Assembly: GCA_910588045.1 (NCBI GenBank)
Contig: CAJUPS010000002.1
Span: 69,046 to 133,045, forward strand
Reading direction: 5' to 3'
Length of the DNA: 64,000 nt
Source: an uncultured Oscillospiraceae bacterium
GTDB lineage: Bacteria; Bacillota; Clostridia; Oscillospirales; Oscillospiraceae
The notes beneath the pieces were generated by a model. It made no database searches. It saw nothing but the letters and a program-made list of their open reading frames with translations, and had not been told where the DNA came from. Below, piece by piece: positions 34,761 through 42,008 of the stretch (position 1 is the first letter of the stretch; the number at the start of each line of letters is the position of its first letter). The translations under genes were made by a program, and so were the position numbers.

Positions 34761-37613
34761 TCAGCTCGATTGGATCAGCGCGATGTTTTCCTCCGTCAGC
34801 GGGATGTACGCCACTTCCACCGCGTTTGCACCCAGGAACACCGCCGCCCAGTTGGCGTATTCGGCGTAATCCATGGGCGTGCCGTACACGGGAGCGTAGC
34901 CACCGGCCTCCGTGATGAGATAGTAGACGAAGCCGTCCCCGTCCTTGTCCACTTCCTCGGGGAAGGGGATGACCGTCTCGTCATAGGAGAGGTAGGTGTC
35001 CCGGATGCTCCTGTCCCAGCCGTCCACCGTCGCCACCGTGGTATAGCGGCGGTCCCGGCCAGTTCCGGTGGTGCGGTAGAGGGTGTAGGGCCACAGCTTG
35101 TCGCCCGCCACGCCCTGGTTGTGGCTCCAGAACGCCTGGGCGTAGCCGTTGTCGTAGTAGGTGACCCCGGGGTACTCCGCCAGCAGCTCGTTTCCGTAGA
35201 TGTTATAGACACGCTCCACCTGACCGGCCATGGAGGTGTTGTTCCGCTGGATGAGGAGCTCGTTCTCGCCGTCGCCGTTTACGTCGCATATGGCATAGCG
35301 CTCCGTGGTGAGATCCTCCATGCCCTCCGCGCGGCACTGGTCGATGAACCGCAGCAGAATGTCCCGGAAGACGGGAGTTATGAGGCTCCCGTCCGCCTTG
35401 GGGACCCAGCGGTACTCCGCATCCAGCCAGCCCGGGGCGGCGTGGAAAGCGCCGTCCCCGTCGTAGTAGATGCAGCAGGTGTACGAGAAGGCGTAGCTGG
35501 TCGTTGGGTGATAGCTCTCCGGCCGAAGCTCTCCCGCCAGCGTCAGGGTGAGGCCGTAGCTCTCCCGGCTGTACGCGGAGATCGCCCCGGTGATCTCGCA
35601 GGCAAGCGGTTCCTCCTTCCAAAGGGTCCTGCCGCCGAACCGGGCGTCCATGTCCACGTCCACCCTGCTCTCGTGGAAGCTGACGGTCGCATAGTTTTCG
35701 TCCGGATGCAGGGCGAGGGTGCGGCTGCTGTTGAAATCGTTGATGATCTCCTCCTCCAGCTGGGCGGTGTGCTCCGTCCAGCGTGCGCCGTCCCACTCGA
35801 AAACGGTGAGGCTCCAAACGGACACGCCGGTGCCGCTGCCGGAATTGTAGTTCATCGCCAATTCCTTTTCCCCATCACCGTCAAAGTCCTCGAAATACAG
35901 CACAGGCATCAGCAGTCGGGGCGTTGTAATCGCTCTGCCGCCGAGATCCAGCGCTTGCAGCGCGTCCCCGTACCGCAGCAAGCCCCGCCCGGTCTCCTGC
36001 TCGTAGTACACCGCGATGTCGTCCTCAGGTAGCTCCGCCACCTTCCAGATGGGGGCCTGGGACGCGCCGGGGACGTCGATGAGCGCATCGGGCAGGTCCT
36101 CCAGGGCGGGGAGGTCCGCCGTCAGCCGCCGGACCGGCTGGGAGCCGATGGTCCACTCTGTCCAGGACTTCGCGGACTCGTCCCAGTCATAGAAAATCTG
36201 CTCCGCCACAATGCCGGGCTCGTTGGACGTACCGTTGAAGTAGGTCCCCTCGTACCGCCGGTAGAGCACCTGCACCGTTATGTCCGCGTCTCCGTCCGTT
36301 ACCTCCAGGGTGGGCAGCAGCTCCATCCCGGACAGGTCCCGGTCAAACCGCTGGAAGCTCTGGTTGGTTACCCGGAGATAGACGTGCTGGTCGTCCTGTG
36401 CGCTGCGGTAAAGCGCGATGTCGAAATCCGGTGTCTGAGCTAGCAGCAGCCACTCCCCCTGTTCCTCCGCCGGGCAACTGAGGTCCATCAGCTCCGTGGG
36501 CAGATTTTCCGGTATCGCCGGTTGAGAGCTGTCAGCGGCGGGGTCCGTTTCCAGCAGGGGTTCATCCGCCGGTTCCTGCTCTGTCTGGACAGGATTCACC
36601 GGTTCGTCCACCTCCTGCGCCTTTGCCCCTGTGAAGGTGCAGGCAGCAAATACCACGCACGCCGCCGCCACCAGCACCGCCATTACCGCCGTGGTCCGGG
36701 GGCGCTTCACCAGCAGGGCGACCCGCTCTTTCAGGGCGGACTTGCCCCCGGTCATGGTGGTGGCGCAGCAGGCCAGGTCGGCGGGCGTGGTCCGCCGGGC
36801 CACCAGGCCCACCAGGGTCCGGCCATAGTCCGCGCGGCTCGCCTCGCCCAGAAGGCGGACGGCCCCCTCGTCGCAGGAGAGCTCGCAGTCCCGGCGGCTC
36901 AGGTAGGCCGCCAGCCACACCAGCGGGTTGTACCAGTGCAGCGCCAGGCACACGCCCCGCAGGGTGGCCCAGATGTGGTCCCCCTGGCGGAAGTGGGCGT
37001 ATTCGTGGGCCAGGACGTGCTCCCGCTCCGCCTTCGACAGTCCCGGCGTCAGGTAGACGGCGGGACGGAGGAGACCGAAGAGGCAGGGGGTGGACAGGCC
37101 GTCCGCCGCGTATACGGTCCGGCCCCGGTACTTCCCGGCGGGCTGTCGCCTCTTTTTCAGACCAAGATAGAATTTCAGGTTCACCGTCAGCAGGAATACC
37201 CCCAAAACGGCGGTCCCGGCCAGCCAGATGCCCTCCAGACAGGTTTTCCAATCGAACCGTTCTTCCTTCTCCGGCGGAGTGTACAATGTCGGATCAAGAA
37301 GAGACGGTCCCATTGCCGATGGATTGATGATTTCCGCTTGCACACTGTCCAGATAAGGATTACTGTCCGGCGCGAAGGGGGAAACAAATACCGGAGTACC
37401 TTCCGGCGGGGCGGTCAGCCGCGCCTCTTGAGCGGCCACAGGGTTCATCACGCTGACCGGGCTGTCCAACAATGACACCGGGACCAGCAGCCGCAGCAGC
37501 ACCAGCCCCCACAGGGCGTAGCGCAGCCGGGGGCTCACCCGGCCCTTGACCAGCGCCCGCAGCAGCAGAACCAGCACGATCAGCGCCGAGCTGGTGACGA
37601 TCCATTCAATCAT
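34761..37613 (-). CDS. BlaR1/MecR1-type M56 metallopeptidase with large extracytoplasmic domain
   Basis: A 950-residue membrane protein. The N-terminal part has four membrane segments and the M56 zinc peptidase site HEYAH (in REHVLAHEYAHFRQGDH, near residue 205), with further segment VMAVLVAAACVVFAACTF. A 620-residue extracytoplasmic region follows; it is not the usual penicillin-binding domain. It has three DxDxDG-like loops (DFDGDGEKE, DVNGDGENE, DKDGDGF) typical of Ca2+-binding or integrin-like folds. It overlaps blaI (ATGA). It probably senses an unknown signal and cleaves the BlaI-like repressor. Confidence 0.83.
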   Translation of the reverse strand: MIEWIVTSSALIVLVLLLRALVKGRVSPRLRYALWGLVLLRLLVPVSLLDSPVSVMNPVAAQEARLTAPPEGTPVFVSPFAPDSNPYLDSVQAEIINPSAMGPSLLDPTLYTPPEKEERFDWKTCLEGIWLAGTAVLGVFLLTVNLKFYLGLKKRRQPAGKYRGRTVYAADGLSTPCLFGLLRPAVYLTPGLSKAEREHVLAHEYAHFRQGDHIWATLRGVCLALHWYNPLVWLAAYLSRRDCELSCDEGAVRLLGEASRADYGRTLVGLVARRTTPADLACCATTMTGGKSALKERVALLVKRPRTTAVMAVLVAAACVVFAACTFTGAKAQEVDEPVNPVQTEQEPADEPLLETDPAADSSQPAIPENLPTELMDLSCPAEEQGEWLLLAQTPDFDIALYRSAQDDQHVYLRVTNQSFQRFDRDLSGMELLPTLEVTDGDADITVQVLYRRYEGTYFNGTSNEPGIVAEQIFYDWDESAKSWTEWTIGSQPVRRLTADLPALEDLPDALIDVPGASQAPIWKVAELPEDDIAVYYEQETGRGLLRYGDALQALDLGGRAITTPRLLMPVLYFEDFDGDGEKELAMNYNSGSGTGVSVWSLTVFEWDGARWTEHTAQLEEEIINDFNSSRTLALHPDENYATVSFHESRVDVDMDARFGGRTLWKEEPLACEITGAISAYSRESYGLTLTLAGELRPESYHPTTSYAFSYTCCIYYDGDGAFHAAPGWLDAEYRWVPKADGSLITPVFRDILLRFIDQCRAEGMEDLTTERYAICDVNGDGENELLIQRNNTSMAGQVERVYNIYGNELLAEYPGVTYYDNGYAQAFWSHNQGVAGDKLWPYTLYRTTGTGRDRRYTTVATVDGWDRSIRDTYLSYDETVIPFPEEVDKDGDGFVYYLITEAGGYAPVYGTPMDYAEYANWAAVFLGANAVEVAYIPLTEENIALIQSS

Positions 37614-37995
37614 GATTTTTCTCCTCCAGCTTCCGCAGGGCCTCGTAGAGCTGGTCGATCTCCGCTCGGCTCAGTTCCTCCCGCTCCGCCATCGTGTTCA
37701 CCAGCAGCCCCACGCTGCCGCCGAAGACCTTCTGCAAAAAACCCCGGGTCTCCCGGACCACCGCGTCCTCCCGGGCTACGGTGGGGAAGTAGAGCTTCGC
37801 CTTCCGCCCCTGCTCCCAGCGCAGCAATCCCTTGTCCGCCATCCGGCGCACCAGGGTCTCCCCGGTGCTCTTGGTCCAGCCCGTGCGCTCCGTGAGCCGG
37901 GCGGCGATCTGGGTCATGGTCAGCGGCGAGCGCTCCCACAGGCACTCGCAGACCTCCCACTCCGTGTTGGTCAGCAGCTGTTTCTCTCCCGTCAT
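37606..37995 (-). CDS. BlaI/MecI family repressor
   Basis: A 129-residue dimeric winged-helix repressor: LTNTEWEVCECLWERSPLTMTQIAARLTERTGWTKSTGETLVRRMADKGLLRWEQ, with a C-terminal helical dimerisation region. It should block transcription of itself and the M56 sensor until cleaved. Two operator-like dyads lie right upstream (38015-38060). No beta-lactamase gene is nearby, so the regulon is probably this operon and other loci. Confidence 0.9.
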   Translation of the reverse strand: MTGEKQLLTNTEWEVCECLWERSPLTMTQIAARLTERTGWTKSTGETLVRRMADKGLLRWEQGRKAKLYFPTVAREDAVVRETRGFLQKVFGGSVGLLVNTMAEREELSRAEIDQLYEALRKLEEKNHD

Positions 37996-38014
37996 TCTCC
38001 TCGCTCCTTTCGCA

Positions 38015-38061
38015 TGACAATGTAATGCTTAAAGAGTACCATAGTTGCATGACATTGTCAA
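38015..38061 (-). promoter_or_regulatory. paired BlaI-type operators and promoter
   Basis: TGACAATGTAA (38015-38025) and TGACATTGTCA (38050-38060) are two dyads of the TGACA-N-TGTMA form, 35 bp centre to centre. The minus-strand -35 TTGACA (38061-38056) lies in the upstream dyad, and a weak TACTCT follows after 17 bp. Confidence 0.7.
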
Positions 38062-38072
38062 GCGATTAGAAG

Positions 38073-38102
38073 AAAAAAAGTCCGGGGGACTGTCCCCCGG
38101 AC
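38073..38102 (-). terminator. intrinsic terminator after the S66 peptidase gene
   Basis: GTCCGGGGGACAGTCCCCCGG reads as a near-perfect stem and is followed on the minus strand by seven T. Confidence 0.85.
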
Positions 38103-38112
38103 CTTGCCGCCG

Positions 38113-39033
38113 TCAGCAGCGCACCGTCATACGCCCCGCGTCGCCGTCGATGGTACACATCGTCCCCATGGGCAGCGTCACCATGGGGGTGCAGTGGGCG
38201 GAGCGGACGTTATACAGAATCGGTTTCCGCCACCCGGCGAAGAAGTCCCGCAGCAGCGCCTCCGGCCCGTAGTCCGCCCGGTAGGTGTTGCCGCATTTCG
38301 TGAAGGCCCCGAACACCAGTCCTGCGGCGCTGTCCAGTATCCCGGCGGCTTTCAGCTGCCAGAGCATCTCCTCCAGGGCGTAGACGTCCTCCCCCACGTC
38401 CTCCAGGTAGAGGATGCAGCCCCGGGCGTCGATCTGCCAGGGGGTGCCAACGGAGGTGGTCACCAGGGACAGGTTCCCGCCGGTGAGCCGCCCGCAGGCG
38501 CAGCCGGGGCGCAGGATTTTGATCTCCTCACCGGGCGGGTTGGTGATTTCGAGACAGGCCCCCATCTGCAAGGCGCTCCACAGGCTCTGCCAGGAGAAGC
38601 TATCCTCCTCCCAGTCCAAAAACCCGTTGGCCATGGGGCCGTGGAAGGTCACAAAGCCGCACCGCTGTCCGATGGCCAGGTGGAGGGTGGTCACGTCGCT
38701 GAAGCCGATGAACGGCTTGGGGTGGGCGGCGATGGCGGGGTAGTCCAGCAGGGGAAGGATCTGCCACGCGGTGCTGCCGCCCCGGGTGCACCAGATGGCG
38801 TCGATCTCCGGGTCCGCAAAGCCGCCGTTGAGGTCGGCGGCCCGGACCTCCGCCGGGGCGGCGGCGTAGCCGCTGGGCGTGGAGGACCGGCAGGATGCAC
38901 CGATTTTCACCCGGAAGCCCAGCTTCTCCACTTCTGCGGCGATGTTCTCCACCGGTTTGTCCTCCGACAGGGGCGATGAGAGGGATACCAGCAGAATGGT
39001 GTCCCCCTTTTCCAGACGCTTGGGAAATCTCAT
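38113..39033 (-). CDS. LD-carboxypeptidase family protein (S66, MccF-like)
   Basis: A 306-residue serine peptidase of family S66, which trims L,D-bonds in peptidoglycan peptides or inactivates microcin-C-type compounds. Family elements are IWCTRGGSTAWQILPLLDY (nucleophile region, where the usual motif is GG-[YS]), PKPFIGFSDVTTLHLA and GNLSLVTTSVGTPW. The start at 39033 is preferred, with GAGGAGGAGAAAACC upstream. An ATG at 39054 would overlap the M20 gene. It is probably co-transcribed with the M20 peptidase, which suggests peptide turnover. Confidence 0.85.
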   Translation of the reverse strand: MRFPKRLEKGDTILLVSLSSPLSEDKPVENIAAEVEKLGFRVKIGASCRSSTPSGYAAAPAEVRAADLNGGFADPEIDAIWCTRGGSTAWQILPLLDYPAIAAHPKPFIGFSDVTTLHLAIGQRCGFVTFHGPMANGFLDWEEDSFSWQSLWSALQMGACLEITNPPGEEIKILRPGCACGRLTGGNLSLVTTSVGTPWQIDARGCILYLEDVGEDVYALEEMLWQLKAAGILDSAAGLVFGAFTKCGNTYRADYGPEALLRDFFAGWRKPILYNVRSAHCTPMVTLPMGTMCTIDGDAGRMTVRC

Positions 39034-39046
39034 GGTTTTCTCCTCC

Positions 39047-40222
39047 TCATTCACACAAAAAATCGACAGCTGCTTGTGCCTCGATGGCCGCGGCCAGGGG
39101 CAGCGCCGCCGGGTCCGCGGCGAAGTGGGGGTTGTGGTTGGGGTAGGTGAACCCCTTCTCCTCGTTCCCCACGCCCACGTAGTAGTAGCACCCGGGAGCG
39201 GCGTCGGAGAAATACCCGAAATCGTCCGTGCCCAGGGAGGGCTCCGCCAGCTCCAGGACGTTCTCCGGACCCAGGATCTTCCCGGCGGACCGGCGCAGGA
39301 GGTCCGTCATTCCCGGGTCGTTCCGACAGCCGGGGTAGCTCTCGAAGATCTCGATTTCCGCTGCAACTCCCATCCCGGCGGCGACGCCGGAGACGATGGC
39401 GCGGAAGTCCTCCTTCACCCGCTCCCGGGCCTCGCCGCCCATGGTGCGCAGGATGCCGGTGAAGACCGCCTCCTCCGGCAGGACGTTGCCCGCCGCTCCG
39501 GCGTGGAAGCTGCCCACCGTCACCACCACCGGTTCCGTGGGGGAGGTCCGGCGGCTGGAAATCGTTTGCAGCGCCGTGATGACCTGTGCGCCCGCCGCAA
39601 TGACGTCCGTGCCCAGGTGGGGCTTCGCCCCGTGGGTGCCCCGGCCCCGTAGGGTGACGGAGAAGGGGTTGGACGCCGCGCAGATGGGCCCCGCCTTCAC
39701 GGAGACGGTCCCGGTGGGGATGCCGCTCTCCACATGGCAGCAGAGCATGGCGTCCACGTGGGGTTCCTCCATGCAGCCCGCCGCGATCATCCGGGATGCG
39801 CCGCCGTCGCCCTCCTCGTCGGGCTGGAAGAAGAGCTTCACTGTCCCCCGCAGCTCCCCCCGGCGCTTTTGCAGCAGCTCCGCCGCGCCCAGCAGGGCCG
39901 CCGTGTGGAAGTCGTGGCCGCAGGCGTGCATCACGCCTGGCGTCCGGGAGGCGTAGGGCAGCCCTGTGTCCTCGGTGATGGGGAGTGCGTCGATGTCCGC
40001 CCGGAAACCGATGGTCTTTCCCTCATTTGCCCCCCGGAGTACCGCCATGATCCCGGTGTCCGCCAGGGGGGTATAGGGGATGCCCAGCGCCTCCAGGCGG
40101 CGGCAGATCAAATTGCCGGTATGTATCTCGCGTCTGCCCAGCTCGGGACAGCGGTGCAGGGCGTAAAAGATCTCCTCCATTGCCGGGGCGAGGGCCAGCG
40201 CCTCCCGCTTGATGTTCTCCAT
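39047..40222 (-). CDS. M20 family amidohydrolase
   Basis: A 391-residue zinc amidohydrolase of subfamily M20D, which removes acyl groups from amino acids or small peptides. Metal and active-site motifs are GFRADIDALPI, GVMHACGHDFHTAALLGAAELL, QPDEEGDGGA and NHNPHF. The dimerisation lid lies in the middle (NPFSVTLRGRGTHGAKPHLGTDVI). The ATG at 40222 fits the conserved start, although the frame is open to 40315. It precedes the S66 gene by 13 bp. Confidence 0.88.
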   Translation of the reverse strand: MENIKREALALAPAMEEIFYALHRCPELGRREIHTGNLICRRLEALGIPYTPLADTGIMAVLRGANEGKTIGFRADIDALPITEDTGLPYASRTPGVMHACGHDFHTAALLGAAELLQKRRGELRGTVKLFFQPDEEGDGGASRMIAAGCMEEPHVDAMLCCHVESGIPTGTVSVKAGPICAASNPFSVTLRGRGTHGAKPHLGTDVIAAGAQVITALQTISSRRTSPTEPVVVTVGSFHAGAAGNVLPEEAVFTGILRTMGGEARERVKEDFRAIVSGVAAGMGVAAEIEIFESYPGCRNDPGMTDLLRRSAGKILGPENVLELAEPSLGTDDFGYFSDAAPGCYYYVGVGNEEKGFTYPNHNPHFAADPAALPLAAAIEAQAAVDFLCE

Positions 40223-40370
40223 TTCAGACCGCTCCTTCTTTGGGGAGGCGACCTCCCCGTGATGTCTCCCTATTATACACGGCAGGGAGGCGTTTGTCAC
40301 GGCTTTTCGGGACATGATTTTTTCGATTGGCGGCCCAATCCGGGGTGCGAAGCCCGGGGAAAGCAGCCCA

Positions 40371-40402
40371 AGGCCCCGGAGGCGCCAGCGCCTCCGGGGC
40401 CT
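40371..40402 (-). terminator. GC-rich hairpin after sigF
   Basis: AGGCCCCGGAGGCGC and GCGCCTCCGGGGCCT form a 15-bp perfect stem 8 bp after the sigF stop. A T run is lacking, so termination strength is uncertain. Confidence 0.5.
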
Positions 40403-40409
40403 GTCTTGC

Positions 40410-41114
40410 CTACCCCATCTCCTGCCGCAGCTTCTCGATGGCGCGCTTCTCCAGGCGGGACACCTGGACCTGGCTCACGCCCAGAATCCGGGCGCACTGC
40501 TGCTGGGTCAGCCCCTTGTAAAAGCGGAGAAGAATGGTCTCCTTCTCCCGCTCCGGCAGGGCGTCGATGGCGGCGCGCAGGGCGATGCGCTCCAGCAGGT
40601 CCCCCTCCGTGGACGGAGAGGCCAGGGTGGACTCCAGGGTCAGCCCGTCGGCGTTCTCCTGCTGGAGGCTGTCGGGGGGTGCGGCCGCCAGCTCCGCCAC
40701 GGCGATCTCCTCCGGCGTGAGGCCCGTGGCCTCGCTGAGCTCCGAGAGCACCGGTTCCCGGCCCATCTGGGCGCGCAGGCGCTCCCGGGCGGTATAGATG
40801 GCGATGCTCTGCTCCCGGAGGTTCCGGCCCACCTTGATGAGCCCGTTGTCCCGGAGGTAGCGCCGGATCTCCCCGGCGATCTTGGGCACGGCATAGGTGG
40901 AGAACTGGGTGCCGTACTCCGCGTCAAAACCCCGCACGGCCTTGAGAAATCCCAGGCACCCCAGCTGATAGAGGTCGTCCGGCTCCACGCCCTTCCCGAA
41001 GTAGCGGCGCACCACGGCCCAGATCAGGCCGCTGTTGTCCTCCAGGACCTTTGCCACCGCCGCCTCGTCGCCCTGCTTCGCCTGGGCCAGAAGGTCCAGC
41101 GCCTCCGCCGTCAT
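40410..41114 (-). CDS. sigF: forespore sigma factor SigF
   Basis: A 234-residue sigma-70 family factor that starts forespore gene expression. Region 2 (GLIWAVVRRYFGKGVEPDDLYQLGCLGFLKAVRGFDAEYGTQFSTYAVPKIAGEIRRYLRDNG), region 3 and region 4 (LPEREKETILLRFYKGLTQQQCARILGVSQVQVSRLEKRAIEKLR) are complete. Its position after spoIIAA-spoIIAB identifies it as SigF rather than the close paralogue SigG. The start overlaps the SpoIIAB stop (ATGA). Confidence 0.94.
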   Translation of the reverse strand: MTAEALDLLAQAKQGDEAAVAKVLEDNSGLIWAVVRRYFGKGVEPDDLYQLGCLGFLKAVRGFDAEYGTQFSTYAVPKIAGEIRRYLRDNGLIKVGRNLREQSIAIYTARERLRAQMGREPVLSELSEATGLTPEEIAVAELAAAPPDSLQQENADGLTLESTLASPSTEGDLLERIALRAAIDALPEREKETILLRFYKGLTQQQCARILGVSQVQVSRLEKRAIEKLRQEMG

Positions 41115-41557
41115 AGCTGCTGCTGCCGGGGCCGGATGCGCCGACGCATGGTGACCCGGGTGCCCTTGTTCTCCTCGGAGCGGATGGTGAGACAGTCCAT
41201 GAAGCTCTCCATGATGGTGAAGCCCATGCCGCTGCGCTCCTCCCCGCCGGTGGTGTAGAGGGGCTGGCGGGCCCGCTCCACATCCGGGATGCCCCGGCCC
41301 CAGTCCCGGATGGAGATCTCCAGAACCTTGTCCTCCAGGATGCGGGCCTTGACCACGATCCTGCCCAGGCGGTCCGGGTAGGCGTGGACGATGGCGTTGG
41401 TCACCGCCTCGCTGACGGCGGTCTTGATGTCCCCCAGCTCCTCCAGCGTGGGATCCAGCTGGGCGGCGAAGCAGGCCACCGCCCCGCGGGCGAAGCCCTC
41501 GTTGGCGCTGCGGCTGAGAAATTCCAGGGTTATGTAGTTTTCACATTTCGCTTTCAT
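41111..41557 (-). CDS. spoIIAB: anti-sigma F factor SpoIIAB
   Basis: A 148-residue GHKL serine kinase that binds SigF and phosphorylates SpoIIAA. The ATP-binding N box is AVSEAVTNAIVHAYP, the G1 box is ISIRDWGRGIPDVERARQPLYT, and the G2 region is EERSGMGFTIMESFMD. It lies between spoIIAA (15 bp upstream) and sigF (4-base overlap), the classic order. Confidence 0.95.
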   Translation of the reverse strand: MKAKCENYITLEFLSRSANEGFARGAVACFAAQLDPTLEELGDIKTAVSEAVTNAIVHAYPDRLGRIVVKARILEDKVLEISIRDWGRGIPDVERARQPLYTTGGEERSGMGFTIMESFMDCLTIRSEENKGTRVTMRRRIRPRQQQL

Positions 41558-41572
41558 GTCGCACCTCCCTCC

Positions 41573-41878
41573 CTATATGAGATCCACGTATCGGCCCAGC
41601 CCCGCCGTCTCCAGGACCCGGGACGCCTGCCGGGGAATGTTGATGACCAGCAGCGTCCCGGACAGGGCCTCCATCCGCCGCTTGGCCCGCAGGACGACCG
41701 CGATGCCCGAGCTGTCCATGAAGGTGATCCCGCCCAGGTCCAGCAGGGTCTTTGTGGGCAGGTTCTGCTCCATGCACCGGTCGATGGACTCCATCAGACC
41801 CTTGGCGGCGTGGTGGTCCAGCTCGCCGGTGAGGGTGATGGTCAGCTGCCGGTTCTCCGTCTTATACCGCATTTCCAT
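41573..41878 (-). CDS. spoIIAA: anti-anti-sigma factor SpoIIAA
   Basis: A 101-residue STAS-domain protein that frees SigF by sequestering SpoIIAB. The phospho-acceptor serine is in GITFMDSSGIAVVLRAKRRM. The ATG at 41878 is preferred because AAGGAGACAAGCC precedes it. The frame is open to 41917, but that region is the leader hairpin. First gene of the spoIIA operon; a Spo0A box lies about 90 bp upstream. Confidence 0.94.
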   Translation of the reverse strand: MEMRYKTENRQLTITLTGELDHHAAKGLMESIDRCMEQNLPTKTLLDLGGITFMDSSGIAVVLRAKRRMEALSGTLLVINIPRQASRVLETAGLGRYVDLI

Positions 41879-41903
41879 GGCTTGTCTCCTTCGCGCATAA
41901 AAA

Positions 41904-41975
41904 ATGGCTGTAAGCAAGTGCTGACGCTGTGCTTACAGCCATTATAAATTCTCCCGCCGGGATTTTTTTGTCGAA
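41904..41975 (-). promoter_or_regulatory. spoIIA control region: Spo0A box, -10 and overlapping terminator hairpin
   Basis: ATGGCTGTAAGCA (41904-41916) and TGCTTACAGCCAT (41930-41942) form a perfect stem followed on the minus strand by TTTTTT, a terminator for the lipoprotein gene upstream. The minus-strand -10 candidates GAATT (41951-41947, SigH-like) and TATAAT (41946-41941) abut the stem, so transcripts would begin inside it. A perfect Spo0A box TGTCGAA lies at 41969-41975. No clear SigH -35 was found. Confidence 0.65.
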
Positions 41976-42008
41976 AGAAAGCGGAGATGGAAAATTATTC
42001 CTTCCGGG

